This document shows, piece after piece, positions 8,229 through 16,878 of a DNA stretch of 64,000 bases; within the stretch, counting starts at the first letter, position 1, and every line of letters starts with the position of its first letter. Origin of the DNA: Devosia aurantiaca (GTDB lineage Bacteria > Pseudomonadota > Alphaproteobacteria > Rhizobiales > Devosiaceae); the NCBI RefSeq assembly GCF_011058215.1, contig NZ_JAALFG010000002.1:496001-560000 (forward strand), written 5' to 3'. The translations under genes were made by a program, and so were the position numbers. Below the pieces are notes generated by a model. That model was not told the DNA's origin. It worked only from the letters and a program-made list of their open reading frames with translations, and made no database searches.

Positions 8229-8246
8229 TGGGACCTTTCTATCCTC

Positions 8247-10193
8247 TTAGCGGAGGAAGTTGACGAGGCTCAGCTGGCTCACCATCGAGGTCACCTGGTA
8301 GCTCGCCGTCAGCCTTGTCTGCAAAGCCAGGATTTCCATGGCGACGTCTTCCTTGCTCACCGTTTCGACGTCGCTGAGCAGGTTGTCTAGCTGGCTCTTG
8401 TAGTTCTCGTGGCGCTTGCCGGCAGACTCGAGCGAGGCGCGCGCGATCCCGAGTTCCATCGTCACCAGTTCGATAGATCCCTTTTCATTGTTGCGCCCCT
8501 CGGACAGTTGCGACTGCTGCCGGGCCGCCATGGCGTCGAAGCGTGCCTTGGCGGGATAGAGGTCGGCAGAGTTAGGGTCGCTGGTGCCGGTGAGTTCGGG
8601 ATAGGTCTCGACACTCATGGACGCTAGCGAGCGCACCATCCGCAAATATCCGGCTTCATTGGCCTGCATGCCATAGTTGACGCGACCGGCATCTTCGATC
8701 GCCGAACTGACCGACTGGCGCGGATTGCCCTGCGCGTCGGTCGCGGCCTCGGTAATCGAACGCTGCATGGCTTTGTTGAAGTTTTCGGCCGTCGCTTCCG
8801 GTGTGACACCGAGGGAAAACTGACCCGGCCCGGCCGTACCGGCGACCGCCGTCAGCGTAATCTCTCGCTGCTTGCCGCCGGGTTCGCTCAGGGTGAGCGT
8901 GACTTTGTCGCCAGCAGCGGCAGTGGCGCCGAAGGTAACGGCAACATTTGCCGGATCGCCGCTGGTCAACGCCCGCGAAACACCGCCCACATTGGCCGAA
9001 GCGGTCGTGGCATTGGTGATCTGAAAGCCATGCTGCTGCGACACGGGCACATTTTCCGTCAGCGTCACCACGGCGCCATTGCGTTCCGACGTCAGCCGGC
9101 CCATGCCCGTTGCTGAGATGGCTGGGCTTTCGCCGCTATACCACATCACCGTGTCGGTCTTGCTAGCCACCCGCAGGGAGGTGGCGTTGAACGGGTCATT
9201 GCCCGCCACGCGCAACACTGGCTCGCCCGCGGCATTGAAGAAGTTCTCGGAAGCGGCAAAGGTGGAAGCCGCCGCCATTTCGCTGGCCGTCGACTTCTGC
9301 AGGCTTCCCTCAAGCGCCGCCTTGAACGCGCCTGCCGTTGCAGTGGCATCGGCGCCGATCACGAATTCATCTGTAGCAGGAGGCGATTTCGCGGTCGTCA
9401 CAGCCCGCAGTGTAATCTGCGTTTCCGTGCCATCCGGCAGGGTGAACCCGAGCGTGACGCTGTCACCTGCGGCCGGAGGAGTGGTGAAAGTAAAGTCGAT
9501 CTTGGCCGGCGAGCTGTTGAAGTCGGCGCTATTGCCGATGCCCGTGCCAACCGTCGAAATGGTCGAAAGCTTGAAGCCGAACGGGTGATTGCCGTCTTCG
9601 GCCAGGTTGACGACGACGCTCAGTGGGTCTGTCGTGTCGATCGCCGTATCGAGCCGTCCAAATTCGTCAGAGCCGGCATCCGCCGCCTTGCGCTCATTGA
9701 CCACGGTCTTGAAGCCCGCCCTACCCCCGGCCCCGTCAAGAAGCTCCGCCGTGGTCGGCAACGGCGCTTTGTCGGTCACCTTGCCGCCAAAGATATAGCG
9801 GCCGGCAATATCGCCATTGAGCATGGTGACGACTTCGTCGAGCCGCGATTTTGAAAGCTCCGGCGCCGTAGCCATGTTGATGTTGTTGGTGCCGTATTGG
9901 CCGGGCACAGACGAATTGCGCGCCTCGCCCTCGATCTTGTCGAAACGGCTCAGCGCATTGTCGAGAAACGACAGCCGCAAGTTCACCTGCTCGATATTGG
10001 CCGTGTACCCCTCAATTGTCGACAGGCGCGAACGCACCGATAGCGACACTGGCAGGTCGCGACCCATATCGGCCAGCGTTTGCGCTTTCTGCCCGGTCCC
10101 AAGCTGCATCTGCAGCGTGGCGAACTGGTTCTGCATCTTGGAGATGACCGAAAACCCGGTCTGCAGCGGGAACATGGACTTATTGACGATCAT
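8247..10193 (-). CDS. flgL: Flagellar hook-filament junction protein FlgL, enlarged
   Basis: A 648-residue protein, roughly twice the length of typical FlgL. The N-terminal helix region (MQNQFATLQMQLGTGQKAQTL, with FGGKVTDKAPL near residue 135-145) and the C-terminal helices (LALQTRLTASYQVTSMVSQLSLVNFLR) are the conserved junction-protein ends. The middle contains an internal duplication: residues about 200-300 and 385-485 share an order of elements, including AGDSVTLGFTLPDGTETQITL against AGDKVTLTLSEPGGKQREITL, each followed by an A-T-A-(A/E)-x-F helix. FlgL sits distally at the hook-filament junction. The gene lies 14 bases downstream of flgK. Confidence 0.93.
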   Translation of the reverse strand: MIVNKSMFPLQTGFSVISKMQNQFATLQMQLGTGQKAQTLADMGRDLPVSLSVRSRLSTIEGYTANIEQVNLRLSFLDNALSRFDKIEGEARNSSVPGQYGTNNINMATAPELSKSRLDEVVTMLNGDIAGRYIFGGKVTDKAPLPTTAELLDGAGGRAGFKTVVNERKAADAGSDEFGRLDTAIDTTDPLSVVVNLAEDGNHPFGFKLSTISTVGTGIGNSADFNSSPAKIDFTFTTPPAAGDSVTLGFTLPDGTETQITLRAVTTAKSPPATDEFVIGADATATAGAFKAALEGSLQKSTASEMAAASTFAASENFFNAAGEPVLRVAGNDPFNATSLRVASKTDTVMWYSGESPAISATGMGRLTSERNGAVVTLTENVPVSQQHGFQITNATTASANVGGVSRALTSGDPANVAVTFGATAAAGDKVTLTLSEPGGKQREITLTAVAGTAGPGQFSLGVTPEATAENFNKAMQRSITEAATDAQGNPRQSVSSAIEDAGRVNYGMQANEAGYLRMVRSLASMSVETYPELTGTSDPNSADLYPAKARFDAMAARQQSQLSEGRNNEKGSIELVTMELGIARASLESAGKRHENYKSQLDNLLSDVETVSKEDVAMEILALQTRLTASYQVTSMVSQLSLVNFLR

Positions 10194-10207
10194 GAGAAGC
10201 GTTCCCG

Positions 10208-12040
10208 TCAGGTCGAAGCGAAGAGGGCGTCGAGCAGTTCCTTGACCACCGAGATGACGCGCGCATTGGCGGCATAGGCGCTCTGCAGCTCGGTCAGCCG
10301 CGCCATTTCATCGTCGACATTGACGCCATATTCGCTCTCCATCTGCGTGGAGATGGTGTCGAGCGTCAGCTGCCGGTTCTGCTGCTGAGTAATGGCGCTG
10401 CCGATCGTCGTGCCCTGGTAATTCAGCACCTGGTCGATCATCTGTTCGACCGTGCCATTGAGCTGATAGCGGCTGCCATTGCTGGCCGGTGCCGCGCCAG
10501 ACACGAAGTTCATCGATTTGAGCTGGTCGAGGATATATTCGGGCCGCTTGGCATCCCCCAGCGTTTGGCCGATATCGGTTTGCACCAAAGCGCGGTTGTC
10601 ACTGAGAATGGCCGGATTGATGGCGATCCGGGCAGCAAAGCCGAGCTTTTGTGGCGGCGTGCCATCGAGATTGTTGGTAAAGGCCGAACCACCATCCAAA
10701 AACATCGGCAGTGCCAAGGCGCCGGCCTGAGTAGCCGTCGCCGTGCTGCGGGTCGTGAGCTTGGTCACCTCGATCGTGCCGCCGCCACCGGCGAGCACCG
10801 CGATCTTGCCGGCCGATGGGCTGCTCACCGCAAGGTTCGGCAGCTTGCTCTGCAACACCGCCGCTGCCGCCGATGCGTCGCTGAGATCGACCGAGATCAC
10901 GCGCTGGCCGCTGGCGTCGACATAATCCTGGCCATTGGTGCTGTTGACGACCCGCACGCGCTGCTCGACGCCGTTAACGGAATAATTCAGCAGCATGTCG
11001 TTGCCGGGCTGCAGGCTGCTGACATCGGCAACAAGGCCCTTGGCGCCGGCGCCGTTCGTCACGGCACTGCCCGGCGTCGTGATGGTGGAAAAAGCGGTCG
11101 CCATGCCGGCGGCAATCTCGTCGAGCTGGTTCTGCGCCTCGACCAGTGTCTTGTCGCGCAAGGTCACCAGCCCGGCAAGCTCGCCGCCCTGCAACACGCC
11201 CTGCTGCACGAGATCGATGGAAAGCCCGGAAGGCGTCGTCAACGTCAGCGTCCCGACCTTGCTCTCGCCCGTCGACAGGCTGGCCTGCGATGTCGCCGAA
11301 AGCGAACCGGCGGTGGTGAACTTGAACGTCGACACGCCGCTATCGAGCAGTCCCACCCCCGATCGCGTCAGCAAGGCAACGGTGCCATCAGCCCGGTAAT
11401 TGGCCTGGACGTCGATCACTTCGGCGACCGAAGCCACAAGCCGGTCGCGCTGGTCGAGGAGGCTGGCGCGCGCCGTGTCCGTCATGCCCAGATCGAGCAT
11501 GCGCTTGTTCACCTCGTCGAGCGACACCAGCATGGCATTGGCATCGGTGACGTTGTTGGCGATGCGGGTTTCGGTTTCCTGCCGCAGCCCTTGGATCACG
11601 CCGGAAAGTTCGTTGAGCCGCTGCGCCATCGATTGCGCCGAGGCGACCACGGTGGCGCGAGCCGAATAATCGTCCGGGCTGGTGGCCAGCGCCTGCAGCG
11701 AATTCTTGAAGCTGCCGAACATGCTGTCCAGCGAACCGGCCGATCCCGGCTTTCCCAAAACACCCTGCAGCTTGTTGAGATAGGTCGCGCTGACGCTCGC
11801 CGATGCCGTGTCCGACACCTGCCGGTTGTAATAAGTCTGAAGGCTCTGACTGAACGCGCGATCGACGCCGGCCGAGCGCGCATAGGTGCTGTTGGTCGAG
11901 TTGTAGTCGATGACATTGAGCGACTGCCGGTGATAGCCCGGTGTGCCCGAATTGGCGACGTTGCGCGACAGGATCGAGATCGAGTCCTGGTTGACCCGCA
12001 ATCCCGATACAGCGTTGGATAATGATGTAACCAGACCCAT
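10208..12040 (-). CDS. flgK: Flagellar hook-associated protein 1 FlgK
   Basis: A 610-residue protein with the rod/hook N-terminal signature (LVTSLSNAVSGLRVNQDSISILSRNVANSGTPGYHRQ, in two adjacent parts) and the C-terminal FlgK region (EYGVNVDDEMARLTELQSAYAANARVISVVKELLDALF). It forms the proximal hook-filament junction. The gene sits 60 bases after flgE and 14 before flgL on the same strand, so all three are likely read from the sigma-54 promoter upstream of flgE. Confidence 0.95.
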   Translation of the reverse strand: MGLVTSLSNAVSGLRVNQDSISILSRNVANSGTPGYHRQSLNVIDYNSTNSTYARSAGVDRAFSQSLQTYYNRQVSDTASASVSATYLNKLQGVLGKPGSAGSLDSMFGSFKNSLQALATSPDDYSARATVVASAQSMAQRLNELSGVIQGLRQETETRIANNVTDANAMLVSLDEVNKRMLDLGMTDTARASLLDQRDRLVASVAEVIDVQANYRADGTVALLTRSGVGLLDSGVSTFKFTTAGSLSATSQASLSTGESKVGTLTLTTPSGLSIDLVQQGVLQGGELAGLVTLRDKTLVEAQNQLDEIAAGMATAFSTITTPGSAVTNGAGAKGLVADVSSLQPGNDMLLNYSVNGVEQRVRVVNSTNGQDYVDASGQRVISVDLSDASAAAAVLQSKLPNLAVSSPSAGKIAVLAGGGGTIEVTKLTTRSTATATQAGALALPMFLDGGSAFTNNLDGTPPQKLGFAARIAINPAILSDNRALVQTDIGQTLGDAKRPEYILDQLKSMNFVSGAAPASNGSRYQLNGTVEQMIDQVLNYQGTTIGSAITQQQNRQLTLDTISTQMESEYGVNVDDEMARLTELQSAYAANARVISVVKELLDALFAST

Positions 12041-12100
12041 TCAGCGGCCCTCTTCGCCTTGGACGGCCCGGAAGTCTCCCGGGCCGCTGACCTGATGCGC

Positions 12101-14546
12101 TTAGCGAACCATGTTCAGTGCTTCCTGCAGCATCTCGTCGGCGGTCGAGACGATGCGGGTGCCGGCCGAATAGGCCTGCTGGGTGATGATGAGCTTGGTG
12201 AACTCGTCCGAAATGTCGGTGTTGGAAGCTTCGAGCGCGCCACCGATAATGCCCGATCCGGAAAGATCGAAGATCGGCTCACCCGACTCCGAAGTCGTCT
12301 GGTAGACGCCGCCATCGAGGCGCTTCAGCGAATTGACGCCGTTGAACTGCGCCGTCGTCACCTGCGCCATTTCGATGCGCTCGCCATTCGAATAGGTCGC
12401 CACCACGCGCCCGCTATCGGTGATCGCCACCGACAGGAATTCGCCGGCGCCATAGCCGTTCTGGTTGAGCGTCGAGACCGTCACCGTGCCGTTGACGTCG
12501 GCGAACTGAGACACGCCATTGGTGTCGTGCTTGAGCTCGACCTCCCCGATATGAACGCCGTTGACGGTGAGATTGTTGATGACATTGCTGCCCGTCCCGG
12601 TGCCCACCATCGATCCGTTCGAGTCGAACTGGTAGTTCATCCCCGTATTGGTCCAGGCGGTCGCTGCACCCGTGGCCGTGCTGTCGGAGAGGTAGAACAG
12701 GTTCCAGGTATCAGCGCCGCCAGTCGCCGCACTGTCGACCTTGGCCCAGCGCATCTGCACGTTCACCGGCGCGCCATTGGAGGCATAGACGGTGATGGCG
12801 CCGCCCGAGATGGACTGGGCCACGAACTTGTCGGCATCGGCAGCGGTGATGTTGCCAACCTTGCCGGTAGCAGCGCCGAACGTGCCGTTGATGCCCATGG
12901 CCGACGCAGCGGTGCCGCTGATGGTTGCGGGATAATAATGGTTGTCGCCGAAGTCGATCTTGATCGAACCACCCTCGAGACGCACCCGGGCGCCAGAGGC
13001 ACCCACGCCGCCATTGGCCTGGAGATCGGCCTCGATGGCGGCGAGCATCTGCGCGACCGTGCCGCCGGCATTGATCTCGACTTCGTTGGTACCCGGCGTC
13101 ACGCTGCCATCGGTATCAAAGCGATAGTTGCGCGTGGTGCCGCCGACGGTGACCGTCATGGTCTGCCCGTTCTGCACCAGAAGATCGGCCGGCGTGTCGG
13201 CCACATTGGCGCTGTTGATCGCGGCAGTGGAATAAGAGCCGTTCGGAAGCCCGAAGATCTGGCCTGCCGCCGTGCCTGCCGCTCGCGTGCTGGCCAGCGA
13301 GAAGGTTGCGCTGCTTGCGGCGCCGGTGAAGACTTCCATCTTGCCGTTGCGCAGCTTGACCGTCAGGTCATTGTTGCCGGTGAGCGCCCGCAACTCGGTC
13401 TGCATCGACGCCAGCGCCGTGTTGACGTCGCCATTGGCATTGACCGTCGTGCCCGTGCCGCTGGCGGCCGCGTCCGCGGTACGCACGCCGACGGGGTAAG
13501 CCACGGACATCCGGCCGGTCGCCGAGTCGTAGGTCGCTGTCGAACCGGGAATGGCAGCCTCGATTGCACTCTTCAACCCGGCCGATGTTGCCGGCGTGGG
13601 AGCGGCAAAAGGCACGGTCGTGGTGCCGATGACCAAGGACCCGCTGCGCCGCAGGCTGCCAGGTCGCCTTCGGCAATGGAGATGGTCGTCGTCGCGGCAG
13701 TCGTCGCATCGCCAGGGGTCGCATCATAGAGCGAAACCACCTGCGACGGGCTTGCATCCGTGTCGAACCGCAAATTATAGGTTTGCCCGCCGATGCCGAA
13801 AGCCAGCACGTCGCCATCGTTGATGACGGTGCGCGCATCCGCCGTACCGACAAACGTATCGCCGCTCGCCCGCGGCGGCTGCGGGGACAGCGACGTTATG
13901 ACGTTGGTGCCGGTGCGGTTGGGCACCTGCGGCGTGCCCGACACGTTCGAGAACGTCCACGGCTGCAGCATTTCGCTGTTCGGAACAGTCGCCTGTAGTT
14001 GGCCGTCTTGGGCAGCTGCGGCAGGTTGGCCTGGTAGTTGATCGTCTTGGTGACGTTGGCCGGCAGGAAGGCGTTGGACAGCTTGATGACGCTCGGCACC
14101 GAGCCGGAAATATTGCCGGTGGCCGGATCGATCGGCAGACCCTTGAGGTAATAGCCCGCGCCGTTGACCAGCAGACCATCCTTGTCGATTTCGAAATCGC
14201 CGCGGCGGGTGAAGTAGTTGGAGCCGGCAAACACCGAGTTGCCGTCCGACTGGCCGACCTTGGGCTCAACCACGAAGAAGCCGTTGGTGTTGAGCGCGAT
14301 AAAGGTCTCGTTGGACGAGGTCTGGATATCGCCCTGGATATTGTTGGTGCCGCGCGACTGCGCCAGCACCGCGCCCGGCACCTGCGCCTTGAGCGGAGCA
14401 TCGGGGATCAGGTCGACGAAGCTCGTTTCCATCCGCTTGTAGCCGGTGGTCTGCGAGTTCGCGATATTGCCCGAAATGTTTTCCAAGGCATGGGACTGCG
14501 CCCTTAGGCCGGTCACCGCGCTGGAAAGAGCCCCATAGATACCCAT
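12101..14546 (-). CDS. flgE: Flagellar hook protein FlgE (two frameshifts in this sequence)
   Basis: The start at 14546 (MGIYGALSSAVTGLRAQSHA) has GGGAG seven bases upstream. The N-terminal rod/hook signature ALENISGNIANSQTTGYKR and the C-terminal ISDEFTKLIITQQAYSAGTRIVSTADEMLQEALNMVR (in parts) define FlgE. With two restored bases the protein has about 815 residues, long for a hook protein. The breaks are near 13994 (TACAGG should read TACCAGG on the coding strand) and at 13640-13642 (GGG should be GGGG). In each case the next frame continues the same protein. The gene heads a flgE-flgK-flgL unit behind a perfect sigma-54 promoter. Confidence 0.93.
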
Positions 14547-14597
14547 CTCAAACTCCCGAAAACCCAATTCGCCCCTGAGGCGTGTTCGGGAGCAACG

Positions 14598-14614
14598 ATG
14601 CAAATGGAGTGCCA
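14598..14614 (-). promoter_or_regulatory. Sigma-54 promoter for flgE-flgK-flgL
   Basis: On the minus strand TGGCAC-TCCAT-TTGCAT is a full match to the sigma-54 consensus, with GG-N10-GC spacing. The predicted start is near 14588, giving a leader of about 40 bases before the flgE ATG. This matches class III control of the hook operon in Caulobacter. Confidence 0.85.
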
Positions 14615-14770
14615 GATTTCAGCGCATTGATATCATTGCGTTTTTAGCAATAGCGGCAAGATGTCTCGGTAGTCAGCGGCAAAACACTCCACCCACCCGG
14701 CAGTTTCTGCCGCTCGCTTGTGAAGCGCTGGCGCATGCAGTAAATCGACGGCCACCACAGGGGCAGACTA

Positions 14771-15637
14771 ATGCTGTTTTCCAGCGTCGATGAGTTCGTC
14801 AAAGCCAAGCGCCGCGCGGTGACCGTGTTCGGCATGGCCGGCGTTGGCAAGACGCGGCTCTCCAACATGCTGCGCGCCAATAGCTGGTTCCACTACTCCG
14901 CCGATTACCGCATCGGCACGCGCTACATGGGCGAGTTCATCGTCGACAATTTTAAGCGCGAAGCGATGAAGGTGCCGTTCCTGGCCCAGCTTCTGCGCAC
15001 CGACTCGATCTATATCTCGTCCAACATCACCTTCGACAATCTCGACCCGCTCTCGACCTATCTCGGCACGCCCGGCGACACCAATCGCGGCGGCCTGCCG
15101 CTTGCCGAATATCAGCGCCGGCAGGAGCAGCATCGCGTCGCGGAGATCGCCGCCCTGCGCGACGTCCCCTATTTCATCGAGCGCGCCAAGACACTCTACG
15201 GCTACGACGATTTCATCGCCGATACCGGCGGGTCGCTGATCGAAGTCATCGATCACGCCGATCCGGACGACCCAGTGGTTTCGACGCTGACGGCCCACAC
15301 CGCCCTGCTCTACATTCGCGGCACCGAAAAGGACGCGAGCGAACTGGTGAAGCGCTTCAAGCAGGCGCCCAAGCCCATGTATTACCGCCCGCCCTTTCTG
15401 GTCGAGAAATGGGCCGAGTACAAACTGATCAACGGCATCATCGACGATTGCGATGTCGACCCGGCTGGCTTCGGCGCCTGGGGTTTTGAAGCCCTGCTGC
15501 ATGATCGCCTGCCACGCTACCAGGCATTGGCCGATAAGTTCGGCTATGTGGTCGAAGCCTCCGACCTCGCCACTGTCCGCGATGGGGATGAGTTCGTCGA
15601 CCTGATGGCGGCGTCGATCGAGAAGCGAATGCGCTAG
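14771..15637 (+). CDS. Conserved P-loop ATPase of unknown function
   Basis: A 288-residue soluble protein. The Walker A motif GMAGVGKT is at residues 21-28, immediately after a hydrophobic beta strand (AVTVF). The following segment (NSWFHYSADYRIGTRYMGEFIVDNF) resembles the nucleoside-handling part of kinases. A SNITFDNLDPLSTYLG motif is at about residue 85-100 and GGSLIEVIDH at about 157-166. I recognise it as a protein conserved in rhizobia but know of no assigned role. It stands between the flagellar hook unit and metA, with no clear operon partner. A metabolite kinase or nucleotide switch are both possible. Confidence 0.7.
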   Translation: MLFSSVDEFVKAKRRAVTVFGMAGVGKTRLSNMLRANSWFHYSADYRIGTRYMGEFIVDNFKREAMKVPFLAQLLRTDSIYISSNITFDNLDPLSTYLGTPGDTNRGGLPLAEYQRRQEQHRVAEIAALRDVPYFIERAKTLYGYDDFIADTGGSLIEVIDHADPDDPVVSTLTAHTALLYIRGTEKDASELVKRFKQAPKPMYYRPPFLVEKWAEYKLINGIIDDCDVDPAGFGAWGFEALLHDRLPRYQALADKFGYVVEASDLATVRDGDEFVDLMAASIEKRMR

Positions 15638-15702
15638 CGCGGCCTTTCGAGGTTCGCGCCTGCTTGAATCGCTTTCTCGCTTTCCCCAGCTAAGGCTCCA
15701 TC

Positions 15703-16621
15703 ATGCCTATCAGAATTCCCGACAATCTGCCCGCCCGTAAGACGCTCGAACAAGAGGGCGTCTATGTCATGGATTCCTCTCGCGCATCGCGTCAGGACAT
15801 CCGCCCGCTCGAGTTCGGCCTTCTTAACCTGATGCCCAACAAGGAGCGCACCGAAACCCAGTTCTCCCGGTTGATCGGCGCCACGCCGCTCCAGATCAAC
15901 CTGACCCTGGTGCGCGTCTCGGACCATCAGTCCAAGAACACCTCCGAGGATTACCTCAAGACCTTCTACCAGACCTGGGCCGAGGTGAAGGAGCGCAAGT
16001 TCGACGGCTTCATCGTCACCGGTGCGCCGATTGCCAACATTCCATTCGAGGACGTTCGCTATTGGCCGGAAATGCTGGAAATCATGGAGTGGACGCGCAC
16101 CAATGTGCACCACACCATGTTCATCTGCTGGGGGCCCAGGCGGCGCTGCACCATTTCCACGGCGCTAAACGCTACCGCATGGACAAAAAGGCCTTCGGCG
16201 TCTTCCGGCACCGGATCACTGCCCCGCGCTCGCCCTATCTGCGCGGCCTCTCCGATAGCCCCATGGTCCCCGTCTCGCGCTACAACGACATCGATCGCAC
16301 CACCCTGGGCGACAATCTCGAAGTCATGATCGACAATCCTGACGTTGGCGTCTGCATGCTGGGCGAGAAGGACGACCGCGCCGTCTATTTTCTCAACCAT
16401 CTCGAATACGACAACCGCTCGCTTGCCGACGAATACGAGCGCGACCGGGCCGCAGGCCTCGACACGCCTCCCCCGTCAACCTCTTCCCCAATGGCGACAC
16501 CAGCGCGGACCCCGAAAACCGCTGGCGCAGTCACGCCCACTTGTTGTTCCAGAACTGGATCAACGAGATCTACCAAACCACGCCCTATCGCTTGGAAGAG
16601 ATCGGGCGCTCCTCAGGTTAG
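15703..16621 (+). CDS. metA: Homoserine O-acyltransferase MetA (two frameshifts in this sequence)
   Basis: MetA acylates homoserine in methionine synthesis. The N-terminus ([19 protein letters not shown]) and the nucleophile Cys142 in FICWG are at the family positions, and [15 protein letters not shown] residues with the catalytic His/Glu occur near the C-terminus. Two one-base losses break it: at 16130-16134 (five Gs, six expected) and at 16470-16474 (five Cs, six expected). Correcting both gives one protein of about 306 residues ending at 16621. Position 111, which helps set acyl-CoA choice (Gly for succinyl, Glu for acetyl), reads Ala here (GAPIA), so acetyl or succinyl specificity is left open. 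Confidence 0.93.
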
Positions 16622-16633
16622 CAGCTTCAGTAG

Positions 16634-16682
16634 CCCTCATCCTGAGGTGCGAAGCGCAGCGAAGCCTCGAAGGACGAGGGCG
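16634..16682. repeat. Intergenic palindromic repeat, first element
   Basis: CCCTCATCC ... GGACGAGGG flank a GC-rich centre (GAGGTGCGAAGCGCAGCGAAG), giving an imperfect hairpin. The sequence type is common between genes of Rhizobiales. No protein is encoded. Confidence 0.55.
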
Positions 16683-16711
16683 TGGCACATTTGATCATCC
16701 CACCCTTGATC

Positions 16712-16793
16712 GTCACCCTCCGGCTTGACCCGAGGGCACTACACCTGCTGCCTTGAGTCAGTGCAACGCCCTCGGGTCAAGCCCGAGGGTGAC
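16712..16793. repeat. Intergenic inverted repeat with 26-base arms
   Basis: The arms at 16712-16737 and 16768-16793 are reverse complements with one mismatch (core CGGCTTGACCCGAGGGC against GCCCTCGGGTCAAGCCCG), separated by 30 bases. Together with the element at 16634 it fills the 257-base gap between metA and ycjX. Likely a REP-like palindrome rather than a specific terminator. Confidence 0.7.
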
Positions 16794-16878
16794 GTGCAGA
16801 GATAGACGGATGCTGGGTGCTGACCCTTTGCAAAGCCTGACCTAGTCCCTACGTTGAAGGGGTAACAGAGGACACCAC

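Noticed and set aside
10565..13729. Long plus-strand frames opposite flgK and flgE
   Set aside because: Arg/His-rich translations with no recognisable domain; the minus-strand products are clear flagellar families.
12101..14546. flgE as two or three separate genes or a pseudogene
   Set aside because: The pieces join into one hook protein when one base is restored at each break, and the same error type recurs across the window.
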